Positions 1-9,889 of a stretch of DNA of 64,000 nucleotides are shown here, piece by piece. This stretch comes from Maribacter algarum (ex Lu et al. 2025) (nom. illeg.). Its GTDB lineage: Bacteria > Bacteroidota > Bacteroidia > Flavobacteriales > Flavobacteriaceae. Position 1 is the stretch's first letter, and every line of letters begins with the position of its first letter. The stretch covers positions 186,001-250,000 of the forward strand of contig CANMAW010000004.1 in the NCBI GenBank assembly GCA_947495915.1, given 5' to 3'. The translations under genes and the position numbers were made by a program. The notes under the pieces were generated by a model, which searched no databases, was not told the DNA's origin, and saw only the letters and a list, made by a program, of their open reading frames with translations.

Positions 1-867
1 TTTATCAATAACCTTAACCCCAGAAGCCTTTTTGGTATTCGGGTCATAGATTACTTCTGCAACAATTGAATCGGGCCTTAAAGTTAAGTTACCGGTTCGT
101 TCAGCTGCTGGAAGCGTTGAAGAATTACTACTAAAATAACCTCCAAATGGGCAACCGCGGGCGCATCTGTTTCTAAACTGACATTTTGTTCTTCCTTCAA
201 ATGGCTTATCTCCTGTAATATGAGCTACCCGACCCGAAGTTACAACGCGACCATCAAAATTTTTAGCCACTTCATTTTTGAAATGCTCTTCTACACAATT
301 TAAATCCATTTTAGGCAAAAATTGACCGTCAGGTAATTGTGATAATCCAAGTTTTTCACCAGAAACACCGATATAAGTTTCAACTTTGTCATACCATGGG
401 GCAATATCTTTATAGCGTACTGGCCAATCAACTCCATGGCCGTCAAGTTTATTTGCCTCAAAATCAAGCTGACTCCAACGATAACTTTGTCGTCCCCATG
501 TAATTGAGCGTCCACCAACATGATAACCACGCATCCAATTGAAGGGTTTGGTTTCATTATACGGATGTTCTAAATCATTAACAAACCACTTATACGAATC
601 GGCAGATCGCCCTTTTCTGGTACGACTCTGTTTTGGCCTTTTAGCTTTTTCTTTTAATGAAATTTCGGTACCATGAGGAAAATCCCAATCATCCATATGG
701 GCCGTTTTATAATCCTTTATATGTTCAACCATTGGCCCCCTTTCTAGAACCAAAGTTTTAAGTCCATTTTCGCAAAGCTCTTTGGCCGCCCAGCCACCAG
801 TTATTCCCGTACCAACAACTATCGCATCATAGGTGTCTTGTTCTTCATTAAAATAAAATTTACTCAT
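1..867 (-). CDS. GMC-family FAD oxidoreductase (C-terminal part outside window)
   Basis: The reading frame is open from ATG at 867 to the left edge (289 codons), so only the N-terminal half is seen. The start reads MSKFYFNEEQDTYDAIVVGT and continues into a glycine-rich FAD/ADP-binding loop (GTGITGG). Further on are GMC-typical segments (GYHVGGRSITWGRQSYRW, then a CRNRCARGCPFGG cysteine cluster). The family oxidises sugars or sugar alcohols with a bound FAD, often with a small partner subunit that would lie beyond the edge. No clear signal peptide is seen. It lies 63 bp downstream of two sulfatase genes on the same strand, which suggests a sugar substrate released from the same glycan. The substrate cannot be read from sequence. 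Confidence 0.85.
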   Translation of the reverse strand, partial: MSKFYFNEEQDTYDAIVVGTGITGGWAAKELCENGLKTLVLERGPMVEHIKDYKTAHMDDWDFPHGTEISLKEKAKRPKQSRTRKGRSADSYKWFVNDLEHPYNETKPFNWMRGYHVGGRSITWGRQSYRWSQLDFEANKLDGHGVDWPVRYKDIAPWYDKVETYIGVSGEKLGLSQLPDGQFLPKMDLNCVEEHFKNEVAKNFDGRVVTSGRVAHITGDKPFEGRTKCQFRNRCARGCPFGGYFSSNSSTLPAAERTGNLTLRPDSIVAEVIYDPNTKKASGVKVIDK

Positions 868-930
868 GTATTGTTCGTATTATATGAAACGCTAACATTT
901 TAATGTTTTTGTATAGAATTACTTTCACCT

Positions 931-2484
931 TTACTTTAATTCTAGTTGTTGCACTTCAAAAGTTTCAGTACCTCGTATAGCTTCATACGCTGCAATTAAT
1001 TCTTTCAGCTTATCTGGATTCGTTTTAGCAACATTATGCTGCTGTTCAATATCATCTTTCAAATTATACAATTGATATTCTGAATCATTCGCCAGTTCTA
1101 TATTTACTTGATTATTGATAGCAGGCCCCTTGTATGGAGGAATCATAGCCCAATCACCTTTTCTAAATGCTGTTCTAGAGGTTGCCTCAATTACCATTTC
1201 CTTTCTGCCTGCTACGGTTTTACCTAAGAACAAATCTAAAAGCTCTTGGCTATCAATGGTACTTTCATCACTACCAGTTAATGCAGCTAGTGAAGCAAAT
1301 AAATCAATCTGCGATACCATCTCATCAGAAACACCCGGATTGATTTTGCCTTTCCAGTAAGTAAAAAATGGTACTCTTGTACCTGCTTCGAACAAGCTAT
1401 ACTTACCACCTCGTAAGGCACCTGCCGGTTTGTGATTTCCTAACTTTTCTTCAGAATCATCATAATAACCGTCATTAACAACCGGACCATTATCACTTGA
1501 GAATACAATGAGTGTATTTTCTAGTAATCCTTCTGACTCTAGAGTTTCAATAAATTCACCGATGACCCAATCAGCTTCGACAATAACATCTCCTCTGGGG
1601 CCCATACCTGAAGTACCTACAAAACGGGCGTGTGGTGTACGCGGAACATGGGGTTGCTGCAACGCATAATACAAGAAAAATGGTTCATTTTTATGTTGCT
1701 TTACATAGTTCTGAGCATCTGCTAAAAAGTAGTCTGCCATATCTTCATCAACCCATTTAGCAGCTTTACCGCCTTTCATAAAACCAATTCGCGGTATTCC
1801 GTTGACAATACTATTGTTATGACCATGATGCCATTTCATTTTTAAAAGCTCTGGGTTTTCTAAACCTGTTGGTTCGCCTTCAAAATTCTCTTTATAATTT
1901 ACCTCAATCGGATCATTTGGATCTAAATTTACCACATGCCCATCTTCAATATAAACTGTAGGAACTCTATCTTGAGTTGCTGCCAAAATATGACTATAGT
2001 CGAACCCTACCTCATTTGGCCCTGGTGCAATTCGTTGATTCCAATTTACATTGCCATTACCTAAGCCTAAATGCCACTTGCCAACAATACCGGTATGGTA
2101 CCCTTGCTTCTTCAACATTTTTGGAATTGTAGGCTGTGCAACATCAATAATTAAAGGCGCGGTACCTGGTAGTATTTTTGCACTTTCATTACGCCATGGG
2201 TATAGCCCTGTCAATAATGCATATCTACTCGGTGTACACGTTGCTGAAGTGGCATAACCATTAGTAAACCGCATACCTCCATTAGCTAACTTATCTAAGT
2301 TTGGTGTTTTCAATTCGGTTGCGCCGTAAGCCCCCAACTCGCCGTAACCTAAATCGTCAGCATAGATGATAACGATATTAGGTTTTTCAACACTTACAGC
2401 GTTTTTCGTATTTTTTTGTTCTTCTTTACAGGATACAAATAAAATTAAAAGACTTATTGCAAAAAGGGTTAATCTCTTTCTCAT
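931..2484 (-). CDS. S1-family sulfatase, lipoprotein
   Basis: Exported type I sulfatase (517 aa) that should remove sulfate esters from an algal glycan. The N-terminus is a lipoprotein signal with the lipobox cysteine at residue 19 (LFVSC). The first metal-binding pair is in YADDLGYGE (about 41-49). The formylglycine motif CTPSR starts at Cys83 and is followed by YALLTG. A later metal segment reads FSSDNGP. Cys83 needs conversion to formylglycine by a maturase, and none is encoded in the window. It starts 4 bp after the upstream sulfatase gene, so the two are probably co-transcribed. The length is normal for the family. Sulfate position and glycan specificity are not inferable. Confidence 0.93.
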   Translation of the reverse strand: MRKRLTLFAISLLILFVSCKEEQKNTKNAVSVEKPNIVIIYADDLGYGELGAYGATELKTPNLDKLANGGMRFTNGYATSATCTPSRYALLTGLYPWRNESAKILPGTAPLIIDVAQPTIPKMLKKQGYHTGIVGKWHLGLGNGNVNWNQRIAPGPNEVGFDYSHILAATQDRVPTVYIEDGHVVNLDPNDPIEVNYKENFEGEPTGLENPELLKMKWHHGHNNSIVNGIPRIGFMKGGKAAKWVDEDMADYFLADAQNYVKQHKNEPFFLYYALQQPHVPRTPHARFVGTSGMGPRGDVIVEADWVIGEFIETLESEGLLENTLIVFSSDNGPVVNDGYYDDSEEKLGNHKPAGALRGGKYSLFEAGTRVPFFTYWKGKINPGVSDEMVSQIDLFASLAALTGSDESTIDSQELLDLFLGKTVAGRKEMVIEATSRTAFRKGDWAMIPPYKGPAINNQVNIELANDSEYQLYNLKDDIEQQHNVAKTNPDKLKELIAAYEAIRGTETFEVQQLELK

Positions 2485-2488
2485 ATTC

Positions 2489-4015
2489 CTAATTTTTGGT
2501 TTTATTTAGTTCTTTATGTTCTTTGGATAACTTTTGAAAACCAATTTCTACACCCGATAACATATCTTGATACATTGCTGGTTTTTCAGTTTTCACCCAT
2601 TCTAACAAATCTACCGCACTGGCATGAACGGGGTTATATACGTCACTAACGGGCGTCATCAATCCATCATAATAAATGGTTTTGTCTCGCAACGATTCAA
2701 GTATTGATATATATTGATCTTGGTTCGCCAAATTATTTAATTCAAACGGATCTTCTTCTATATTATAAAGTTCTTCTAGTGGTTTTGAATCTGAAAAAAA
2801 CTGCTGTTGTTCTTCAGTGAGTTTTCCTTCTTTTTTTAATGTTCGCATTATATGTACTGCAGGTCTGTAGAATTCTAAGTATGCTTGACCAGCCTCCCAC
2901 GGAATTTCAGGTTTATCATTTCTAATATATTTCCATTTTCCATCGGTAACTGCTCTAGATTTTTCTTCAATTTCATCCCATAAATCACGAGCTGCATATA
3001 CTTCTTTTCTATTAAAATTTTCAGATAAAACAGATGTCGAAGTCATATATTTAGGAGTATTAACTCCTGCTAAATCTAAAATTGTAGCGGTTATATCAGT
3101 TGCACTAACGACATCATCTCTTACTTGATTTGGTTTAATTTCTTTGGGCCATTTCATCAAGAAGGGAATTCGCAACCCTGGGTCATGTAAATATCCTTTT
3201 CCTTTTAAATTGCATCGACCATTGTCACCAATAAATATGACCACGGTATTATCAGCCAATCCTTTTTCTTCTAATTCTTTAAACAACATACCCACTTCAT
3301 CATCCATATACTCCATAGTATCTAAATACTTCGCCCAATCTAATCGAACTGTTGGGTGATCAGCATAATAGGGTGGTAATTCTACATTATCAGGATTTAC
3401 CGGATGTTGTGATTGTTCACGAATCTCATTCCACCAATCACCTCTATGGGTCACGTTAAGTTGAATTTGAGCAAAAAACGGAGTATCTGCAGGGTTAATA
3501 GAATCGAATTTATCAAACAGACCAAATTTATCTTTTCCATTCCATTCGCCAACAGGTTGATGTTTAAAGTTTACATCGGTCTTTCTTCCTTTACCACGTA
3601 CTGAATGGTGCCCTAAGATAGTGGTATACCCTGCATCTCTTAAATGTTTAGTGAAGGGTAAATAAGGAGAAGATAAAACCTCATCTCTATTACTTCTGTG
3701 ATTGTGTGTATTGGTCTTTACTTGATGAACTCCTACCATCATTGCAGATCGGCTTGGTGAACAAATAGGATTAGTAACATAAGCATTTGTAAACTTAATT
3801 CCATCTTTCGCCATCTGATCTAAATTTGGAGTTTTAACAGCTTTCATGCCGTAACACGCCAAGTCGAGACTAATATCTTCAGCCATTAGCCAAATAATAT
3901 TAGGTCGTTTTTCAATTTGATCTTTTACTGTTGATTCTTGCTTACAATTGGTAAAAATTAAAAAACTTATCAGAAATAATGAATTGCAAAATACTTGTTT
4001 TGAACTAGCTTTCAT
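2489..4015 (-). CDS. S1-family sulfatase, lipoprotein
   Basis: Exported sulfatase of 508 aa with a lipoprotein signal (lipobox Cys24, FTNC). The metal-binding start is LMAEDISLDLACYG and the formylglycine motif is CSPSR with Cys85, followed by SAMMVG. A second metal segment is FIGDNGR. The overall pattern (AED...ACYG, then CSPSRSAMM) resembles heparan-N-sulfatase-like S1 enzymes and differs from its neighbour downstream. It lies 4 bp upstream of that neighbour. It is the intact relative of the internally deleted sulfatase at 19999-20622, which shares the same N-terminal pattern. Substrate is unknown; a sulfated galactan is a guess from the island. Confidence 0.93.
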   Translation of the reverse strand: MKASSKQVFCNSLFLISFLIFTNCKQESTVKDQIEKRPNIIWLMAEDISLDLACYGMKAVKTPNLDQMAKDGIKFTNAYVTNPICSPSRSAMMVGVHQVKTNTHNHRSNRDEVLSSPYLPFTKHLRDAGYTTILGHHSVRGKGRKTDVNFKHQPVGEWNGKDKFGLFDKFDSINPADTPFFAQIQLNVTHRGDWWNEIREQSQHPVNPDNVELPPYYADHPTVRLDWAKYLDTMEYMDDEVGMLFKELEEKGLADNTVVIFIGDNGRCNLKGKGYLHDPGLRIPFLMKWPKEIKPNQVRDDVVSATDITATILDLAGVNTPKYMTSTSVLSENFNRKEVYAARDLWDEIEEKSRAVTDGKWKYIRNDKPEIPWEAGQAYLEFYRPAVHIMRTLKKEGKLTEEQQQFFSDSKPLEELYNIEEDPFELNNLANQDQYISILESLRDKTIYYDGLMTPVSDVYNPVHASAVDLLEWVKTEKPAMYQDMLSGVEIGFQKLSKEHKELNKTKN

Positions 4016-4158
4016 TTTGGCATAATATTAATACAGACTAAATACTTGAAGTAGCAATTTAAATAATTGTTGAGCGCAATCAAATTAAAATGATCTCGTA
4101 GTCAAACGAACTACCTTTTCATTCTTCATAATAAACCATTTGTTGCCTTAACGAAGAG

Positions 4159-5298
4159 TTATGTCAGAATTTGGGACGAAAATTTACGAATTACATCTTC
4201 GTCAACCTCAATTCCTAAACCTGGCTTTTGAGGAATGTTTATGAACCCATCAATCATCTCTATTGAAGGGTTGGTTAGTGATTCTCGTATTTGATTTTCA
4301 GTACGGTCAAATTCGATATACATATTTGGGGGAGTCATTCGACCAGGCAAAGGTTCAAGATTAGATATAAAATGTAAAGCAGCATGAAAAGCAATTCCGG
4401 TACCCCAAACATGCGGAATAATTTCAACTCCTTTAGTATTTGCTAGAGTAGCTATTCTTTTAGCCTCACTCAATCCGCCAGCTCCGCAGATATCAACTTG
4501 AAGAATATCTACACAATCGTTTTCTAATAAAGTTTGAAAACCATATCTTAAATATTCACATTCTCCACCAGCTATCGGTATGGTTGTTTTTGTTCGCAAC
4601 TCTTTATAATGATGATAATATTCTGGAGAAACCGGTTCTTCAAACCAACCAATATCAAAATGCTCAACTGCTCTTGATAATTCAGTTGCTTCGCGCAAAG
4701 AATACGCATGATTAGAATCTATCATTAACTTGATATCCGTTCCGATTGCCTGTCTAATTGCCTTTACTAAGGCAATATCTTGCGAGATTGACAAGCCGAC
4801 TTTCATTTTAATAGCTTTAAAACCTTGTCTTACATATAGTTTAGCTTCTTCAACTAACTTTTCCGCAAGGTTTTCAGACTCTGAAAAATACAAACCGGTT
4901 GCATAAGGAACTACTTTTTTTCTATGCTGCCCTCCCATTAAAATACTAATTGGTAAGTTTAAAATTTTTCCTTTTAAATCCCACAAGGCAACATCGACAG
5001 CACTAATTGAGGCTGCTAAAACCCCACGCCTTGCAAAATCTAAAGTCTTACGGTACATATTGTACCAAAGCGTTTCATTTTCTAATGGGTTTTGATCAAT
5101 CAAAAGAGGTCTTATTAAGTTTACCCCTTCCTTTATAATATCTGCTGGCCCATAACCTTCGCCCCATCCAATCAAACCAGTATCAGTAGTTATTTTTACA
5201 ATACATATACGTCGTTCTGAATATGACCATTGCGAAAAATAAAAAGTTTCTTTTAATTGGTTTGATAAAACAAAAGTTTCAACTTTAGTAATCTTCAT
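4159..5298 (-). CDS. Enolase-superfamily enzyme, galactarolactone-cycloisomerase-like
   Basis: Cytoplasmic enzyme of 379 aa in the mandelate racemase/muconate lactonising group. Residues for the family chemistry are visible: KMK (Lys164, Lys166), metal ligands Asp194, Glu220 and Glu246, and the Asp269/His296 general-acid/base dyad in PHVWGTG. From memory, the stretch VDILQ-D-CG-GG-SE...IATLA and PHVWGTG closely matches D-galactarolactone cycloisomerase of Agrobacterium, and the length fits. Such enzymes abstract a proton alpha to a carboxylate to open lactones or dehydrate sugar acids. It therefore fits downstream of the several sugar-oxidising enzymes in the island. The exact sugar acid is an inference; sugar-acid dehydratase is the main alternative. 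Confidence 0.85.
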   Translation of the reverse strand: MKITKVETFVLSNQLKETFYFSQWSYSERRICIVKITTDTGLIGWGEGYGPADIIKEGVNLIRPLLIDQNPLENETLWYNMYRKTLDFARRGVLAASISAVDVALWDLKGKILNLPISILMGGQHRKKVVPYATGLYFSESENLAEKLVEEAKLYVRQGFKAIKMKVGLSISQDIALVKAIRQAIGTDIKLMIDSNHAYSLREATELSRAVEHFDIGWFEEPVSPEYYHHYKELRTKTTIPIAGGECEYLRYGFQTLLENDCVDILQVDICGAGGLSEAKRIATLANTKGVEIIPHVWGTGIAFHAALHFISNLEPLPGRMTPPNMYIEFDRTENQIRESLTNPSIEMIDGFINIPQKPGLGIEVDEDVIRKFSSQILT

Positions 5299-5429
5299 AA
5301 GCTTTATAAAGTTTAATAAATAATAATAAAAAGTACGATTTAAAATGGAACTCGAAAATCACAAAATATTGTTTTCAAATGTTTAACAATCAAACTCTAA
5401 ACCCGTTAAAAAGAAGAGTTCATTAAATT

Positions 5430-6317
5430 TCAAGAAACTTCTTTTAAATTAAATTTTCTAAACGTACTATAGCTATTACGATAATTGCTAGGTGAAATAC
5501 CATTTACACTTTTAAAAGCACGATTGAAATTTGTTAAGGAAGAGAAACCTACATCAAAACAAATTTGCTTAATAGACGTCTCTCCATTAATCAAAAACTG
5601 ACTGGCTCTACTTATTCTTATCTCATTCAAAAAAGAAGAAAATGTTCTATTGGTTCTCGTTTTAAAAAATCTACAAAAGGCAGGTGGTGTCATTACTGCA
5701 ATTTTAGAAATTTCGTTTAAAGTAATATTAGTAGCGTAATTAACTGAAATATAATTAATTACCTTATATAACCGATTCTCACCCTTTATCTGCTTAGGCA
5801 AACTGAAATTTGGGCTCGAAAGCACTTGATAAGCTTCGCATTTCACCAACCTACGCAAGATTTTTAAAAGAAGAATTAACTTTTCAGAAGATTCAGCTTT
5901 AACAAGATTAAGCATATCTGTATGAACTGCTCGTTGTGTTTCTTTCGGAAAGTATAAACCTTGATTGGCTTTTTTCAACAATGCCTTCACATGTATCAAT
6001 TCTGGCATTGCAAATAAATCAACTGAACCAAACATTCTGGTAAATTTTACAACAACAAAATCAGTCATTTCTTCATCAGTAGACTCAGAAGCATTACGCC
6101 ATAAGTGAGGCAGCCACTGACCAACAAGTACCAGTTCACCAGCTTGAAAATTAGAAATATTATCTCCTACAACTCGCATGCCGTGTCCTTTTATAAAATA
6201 AATAAGTTCAAACTCTTGATGAAAATGCCAATTGCCACCAGTATGGGGCCTATGAACTCTTTTTGCATAAATAGAGCTCATGGTAAACTGTTCTGATGTC
6301 TTGAACTGAAGTTTCAT
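5430..6317 (-). CDS. AraC-family transcriptional regulator (cupin plus HTH)
   Basis: 295-aa regulator with an N-terminal cupin sensor domain (HFHQEFELIYFIKGHG, then AGELVLVG...LPHLW) and a C-terminal double helix-turn-helix (about 190-285) ending in the AraC signature around CFDVGFSSLTNFNRAFK. It sits downstream of the P450/ferredoxin/dehydrogenase operon on the same strand, 79 bp past the esterase gene. It resembles the AraC gene at 11201-12037 at the other end of that operon: the cupin part shares HFH...EL, the AGELVL motif and LPH-W. The likely ligand is a sugar or sugar acid, by family and context only. Confidence 0.92.
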   Translation of the reverse strand: MKLQFKTSEQFTMSSIYAKRVHRPHTGGNWHFHQEFELIYFIKGHGMRVVGDNISNFQAGELVLVGQWLPHLWRNASESTDEEMTDFVVVKFTRMFGSVDLFAMPELIHVKALLKKANQGLYFPKETQRAVHTDMLNLVKAESSEKLILLLKILRRLVKCEAYQVLSSPNFSLPKQIKGENRLYKVINYISVNYATNITLNEISKIAVMTPPAFCRFFKTRTNRTFSSFLNEIRISRASQFLINGETSIKQICFDVGFSSLTNFNRAFKSVNGISPSNYRNSYSTFRKFNLKEVS

Positions 6318-6396
6318 TTTTTAGTTTTAATATCTCATCATCAAATACCATCTGCAATTGAGTCTGGTATTGTATATAATTATAGTTAATGACTTC

Positions 6397-7182
6397 TCAT
6401 TTTTCTGCAAAAAAAAGCAGCGTTTTTTTTATATGTTTTTGCCAATAAGACCAATCATGACCACCGGAATATTCTTTATACACATGTTGCACTTTCAATC
6501 GAACTAACGCAGAATGTAGTGCTCTGTTTTGTGTAATCAATTCATCATCTGTACCACAATCAAACCGTATTTTAGGATGACCACCATACTTTTCTAGAGC
6601 TCCTAATACCGAATTTTCTCGAATATCATCTTGTTCGTAATTTTCGATTGCCTCTTCAACAAATAATCGCATTTGATCAATTTCAGTTATCGAAGAATGC
6701 GCGGCTATGGCTTTAAATTTATCTGCATGTTTAAGACCCAATCTTAGGGCTCCAAATCCTCCCATCGAAAGACCAGCAATAAACAAATTACTACTGATGC
6801 TGACTGCTGAAATGTTTTCTCTTACTGCGTTAGGTACATCATGAACAATCCAATTTTCAAAATTTTTTTGATTGTGCGATAGATAGCCCGAACCATCACC
6901 CCATAGGCCATCAGATGGCATTGCTATTATCATGGGTAAAATTTTACCCTGCTCAATCATTTGCATGGCTGTGCGATGAACCCCCGCCTTCTGCGACCAA
7001 ACCCAGGCACTTCCATAAACACCATGCAGTAAAATTACCAATGGTAAATTTTCTGCATTTTCAATTGGTGGTACAAAAACACAAATATCTCCCCTCCCCT
7101 TTAAATTCTCAGATTTAACAGTAATGAACCTAAGGTGATCACTTTCGAATTTTGGGTCTGATATTTCTGTAGTTCTAAACAA
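6397..7182 (-). CDS. Alpha/beta-hydrolase esterase (esterase D / S-formylglutathione-hydrolase-like)
   Basis: 261-aa cytoplasmic esterase. The nucleophile elbow GLSMGG places the catalytic Ser at 139; DCGTDD (about 208-213) and GGHDW (His242) complete a plausible triad, and LLHGVYGS forms the oxyanion loop. The only good start is TTG at 7182, since no ATG occurs in the first 70 codons; it lies 6 bp after the dehydrogenase stop, behind an A-rich stretch. As the last gene of the P450 operon it could hydrolyse the S-formyl thiol ester made when a dehydrogenase oxidises formaldehyde. A carbohydrate acetyl/feruloyl esterase of family CE1 is the alternative, but no export signal is visible. Confidence 0.8.
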   Translation of the reverse strand: MFRTTEISDPKFESDHLRFITVKSENLKGRGDICVFVPPIENAENLPLVILLHGVYGSAWVWSQKAGVHRTAMQMIEQGKILPMIIAMPSDGLWGDGSGYLSHNQKNFENWIVHDVPNAVRENISAVSISSNLFIAGLSMGGFGALRLGLKHADKFKAIAAHSSITEIDQMRLFVEEAIENYEQDDIRENSVLGALEKYGGHPKIRFDCGTDDELITQNRALHSALVRLKVQHVYKEYSGGHDWSYWQKHIKKTLLFFAEK

Positions 7183-7188
7183 TTTTTT

Positions 7189-8307
7189 TTAATCAAATAA
7201 AATTACACCTTTTGCATTTTTTCCAGATAACATATCTTCAAAAGCCTGATGCAAATGGTTTAAATCGTATGTTTTGGTGATCATTTCTTCCAATTTCATC
7301 GCACCCGACTGATAATGATCTACAATTTTAGGAAAATCTTTGTCGGGGTTGCAACCTCCATATAGGGGGTTGATATACACTTTATCCCATTCAAACAAAT
7401 TCATATCAACCACAATTTCTTGCTCTATACCACTTACTTGTACTGCCGTGCCCGCATTACGTATCATTGCTAATGGTGCTACTCCTAATTCAGGAACCGC
7501 AGTACACTCAAAGGCAAAATCGGCTCCACGATTGTCAGTCATTTTCTTTACTTTTTCAGCTACGTGCAATAGTCCTTTATCATTTTTATCTGCCAATATG
7601 GTATGAGTTGCACCAAACTGTGTAGCCATTTCTAATCGACCCGCATTGATATCAATTGCTATTATTTGAGTAGCAGCACTAATCTTGGCACCTTGAATTA
7701 CACTTAACCCAACTCCGCCAGTACCCAGAACAACCACAGAACTTCCAGGTGTTACTTTAGCCGAATTTACAACAGACCCATAACCTGTCATTACACCACA
7801 ACTAATAATACTTGCAGCTGCAAAAGACATATTAGCATTTGGGTTTTTTACTACTGCTGATGCTTTAACCAACGTATATTCTGACAAAGTACCAATATTA
7901 AAAGAACGTTCAATAGGTTTTGCTTTATAGGTAGTTCCTTCTAAATGAGCATGACCTTCAGTGTAGCCGTTGGCACCAGCTACTACGGGAGAATTGTTTT
8001 CACAAATGTGCTCATTGCCATGTTTACACTGAAAACACTTTCTACACGGGGTAGCCCAATTTAAAATTACCGAATCGCCAACGACTACATGTGTAACCCC
8101 TGAACCAATTGCGGCAACAATTCCTGAACCTTCGTGCCCCATTACAATAGGTTTGCCCCAAGTTAAAGAATCATAATCAGTATGACAGAGACCTGCTGCC
8201 TTTATCTTTACTAAAACCTCATCAGTCTTTGGCTCAGCCACTTCTACTGAATCGATTACAAAAGTACCATCACCCTTCGCAATAGCACTTTTTGATTTTA
8301 TGCGCAT
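7189..8307 (-). CDS. Zinc-dependent alcohol dehydrogenase, class III-like
   Basis: 372-aa medium-chain dehydrogenase. Catalytic zinc ligands are Cys41 (CHTD), His58/Glu59 (GHEGSG) and a later Cys (SCGVMTGYG). The structural zinc cysteines are Cys88, Cys91, Cys94 and Cys102. The NAD-binding loop is GTGGVGLS. The pattern CHTD...GHEG...CGV-TG is that of class III alcohol / thiol-dependent formaldehyde dehydrogenases. It sits 6 bp after the ferredoxin-reductase gene in the P450 operon, where oxidative demethylation would release formaldehyde. Removing formaldehyde or another aldehyde is therefore the likely role. Related dehydrogenases are known from P450 demethylation loci of marine flavobacteria. 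The cofactor thiol is unknown. Confidence 0.88.
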   Translation of the reverse strand: MRIKSKSAIAKGDGTFVIDSVEVAEPKTDEVLVKIKAAGLCHTDYDSLTWGKPIVMGHEGSGIVAAIGSGVTHVVVGDSVILNWATPCRKCFQCKHGNEHICENNSPVVAGANGYTEGHAHLEGTTYKAKPIERSFNIGTLSEYTLVKASAVVKNPNANMSFAAASIISCGVMTGYGSVVNSAKVTPGSSVVVLGTGGVGLSVIQGAKISAATQIIAIDINAGRLEMATQFGATHTILADKNDKGLLHVAEKVKKMTDNRGADFAFECTAVPELGVAPLAMIRNAGTAVQVSGIEQEIVVDMNLFEWDKVYINPLYGGCNPDKDFPKIVDHYQSGAMKLEEMITKTYDLNHLHQAFEDMLSGKNAKGVILFD

Positions 8308-8313
8308 ACCCTT

Positions 8314-9567
8314 TCAATTATTTAGTTCTACTTGTATAAAATTTGCGGGCTTAAAAGCCATTGACGTGTCTGCTAATTTTGTTTTATTTAATTCTTGATT
8401 TGATTTTATAAACTTGGTTCCAAAAACATAGGCTTTAGCATTGTTTATGGCATCAACCGCAAGCAATTGATTTCCTTTAAAATACCAAATTGAAAAGCAA
8501 GGTTGCTCCTTTTCTTCTGTTCGAACTACAATATTATCATATCCTGTTGACAAGCCTACAATTTGCAACTTCACAGAATACTGATCAGACCAAAACCATG
8601 GAATAGCGTCGTAAACCACTTCTTTTCCTGTAATCGCAGCAGCAGCAATTTTAGCTTGATCTACTGCATTTTGTACTGATTCTAAACGTACATATTGCTT
8701 ATAATGTGAATTGTAGTGATAGGTACAATCACCAATTGCATAGATATCTTTATTACTTGTTTGGGTGCTAGGGTCGACTTTAATTCCGTTTTCAATAACC
8801 AGTTCAGCCTTTTTTACTAATTCAGTATTTACATGAATACCAACACCAATAATGATTACGTCTGCGGGAAATACCGTTCCATCATCGCAAACAACATCAT
8901 TATTTAAAGTTATGGAAATAACATTCTTTTTAGTTAAAACTGCTACTCCATTCTCTTGATGTAGATCATGAAAAAAAGTAGACATTTCAGGTGCAGTTAT
9001 ACGCCCTAAAATTCGCTCTTCACGTTCTAAGATTGTTACTTCGGCACCTACCTTTTTTAACGAGGCGGCTATCTCTAAACCAATATAACCACCGCCAATC
9101 ACCACTACTTTTTGATTCGGCTGATTTTTTAAAACACTTCGAATTTCTTCAACATCTGCTGCTGTTCGCAATGAAAATACATTCTTAGCGGTATTTAGGC
9201 CTTTGATAGGTGGAATAATTGGCCGCGCACCTGTCGCTAAAACTAATTTATCGTAATGCTGTTGCTTACCGTTTTCAAGAAGTATGCTTTTCTCGATTGA
9301 GTTGATCGCCGTAACTTTCATTCCTAAATTCAGCACAATATCCTCTCGCTCGTAGCTTTCTTTTGACTTTAACGGACTCGTACTAACCTCATTATTATCA
9401 GTTAAATATGTTTTCGACAACGGAGGTCGATGATAGGGCAACTCTGGGTCAGTATCAAAAAGGAAAATTTGACCTTTCCACCCTTCTTGGCGTAAAGAAA
9501 AAGCAAGATTGACTCCGGCATGACTGGCCCCTACCACTACACATATAAATTCGTTTTCAGACTTCAC
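8314..9567 (-). CDS. FAD-dependent ferredoxin reductase (putidaredoxin-reductase type)
   Basis: 417-aa flavoprotein that should pass electrons from NAD(P)H to the ferredoxin encoded immediately upstream. Two Rossmann motifs are visible: an N-terminal FAD site (VVGASHAGVNLA) and an internal NAD(P)H site (VVIGGGYIGLEIAASL), with the FAD-closing AIGDC segment near residue 305. The start codon is GTG at 9567, 8 bp after the ferredoxin stop. The C-terminal domain matches rubredoxin/putidaredoxin reductases in layout. Its position between ferredoxin and alcohol dehydrogenase makes it the reductase of a three-component class I P450 system. Confidence 0.92.
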   Translation of the reverse strand: MKSENEFICVVVGASHAGVNLAFSLRQEGWKGQIFLFDTDPELPYHRPPLSKTYLTDNNEVSTSPLKSKESYEREDIVLNLGMKVTAINSIEKSILLENGKQQHYDKLVLATGARPIIPPIKGLNTAKNVFSLRTAADVEEIRSVLKNQPNQKVVVIGGGYIGLEIAASLKKVGAEVTILEREERILGRITAPEMSTFFHDLHQENGVAVLTKKNVISITLNNDVVCDDGTVFPADVIIIGVGIHVNTELVKKAELVIENGIKVDPSTQTSNKDIYAIGDCTYHYNSHYKQYVRLESVQNAVDQAKIAAAAITGKEVVYDAIPWFWSDQYSVKLQIVGLSTGYDNIVVRTEEKEQPCFSIWYFKGNQLLAVDAINNAKAYVFGTKFIKSNQELNKTKLADTSMAFKPANFIQVELNN

Positions 9568-9575
9568 GATTTTGA

Positions 9576-9884
9576 TTATTTGGCAACTTTTAAAACTACT
9601 CCATCAATCGAATCACTAATTTCAATTTGACAACATAAGCGGCTGTATTCATCTGCATTATCATCAAGCTCAAGCATATCGGTTTCTATTTCACTTGCTG
9701 CACCCGTTTTTAACATATCTTCAGGGCGAACATGTACGTGGCAAGTTGCACACGAACATACTCCACCACAGTTTCCATCTATTCCTTTTACATTATGTTC
9801 AACTGCGAGTTCCATAACTGAACCAGTGGTACCTTCTAGTACTATTTTTTCTTCATCACTTGTTATAAATGTAATTTTTACCAT
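9576..9884 (-). CDS. [2Fe-2S] ferredoxin, adrenodoxin type
   Basis: 102-aa ferredoxin. The cluster ligands follow the adrenodoxin pattern C-x5-C-x2-C (Cys39, Cys45, Cys48) with the fourth at Cys85 in the LCCQI segment. Extra cysteines at 43 and 84 are non-canonical positions. Acidic residues around 69-79 (DMLELDDNADE) form the usual partner-binding patch. It lies 5 bp downstream of the P450 gene and 8 bp upstream of the reductase gene, so the electron path reductase, ferredoxin, P450 is encoded in one run. No export signal, so it acts in the cytoplasm. Confidence 0.95.
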   Translation of the reverse strand: MVKITFITSDEEKIVLEGTTGSVMELAVEHNVKGIDGNCGGVCSCATCHVHVRPEDMLKTGAASEIETDMLELDDNADEYSRLCCQIEISDSIDGVVLKVAK

Positions 9885-9889
9885 TTGAT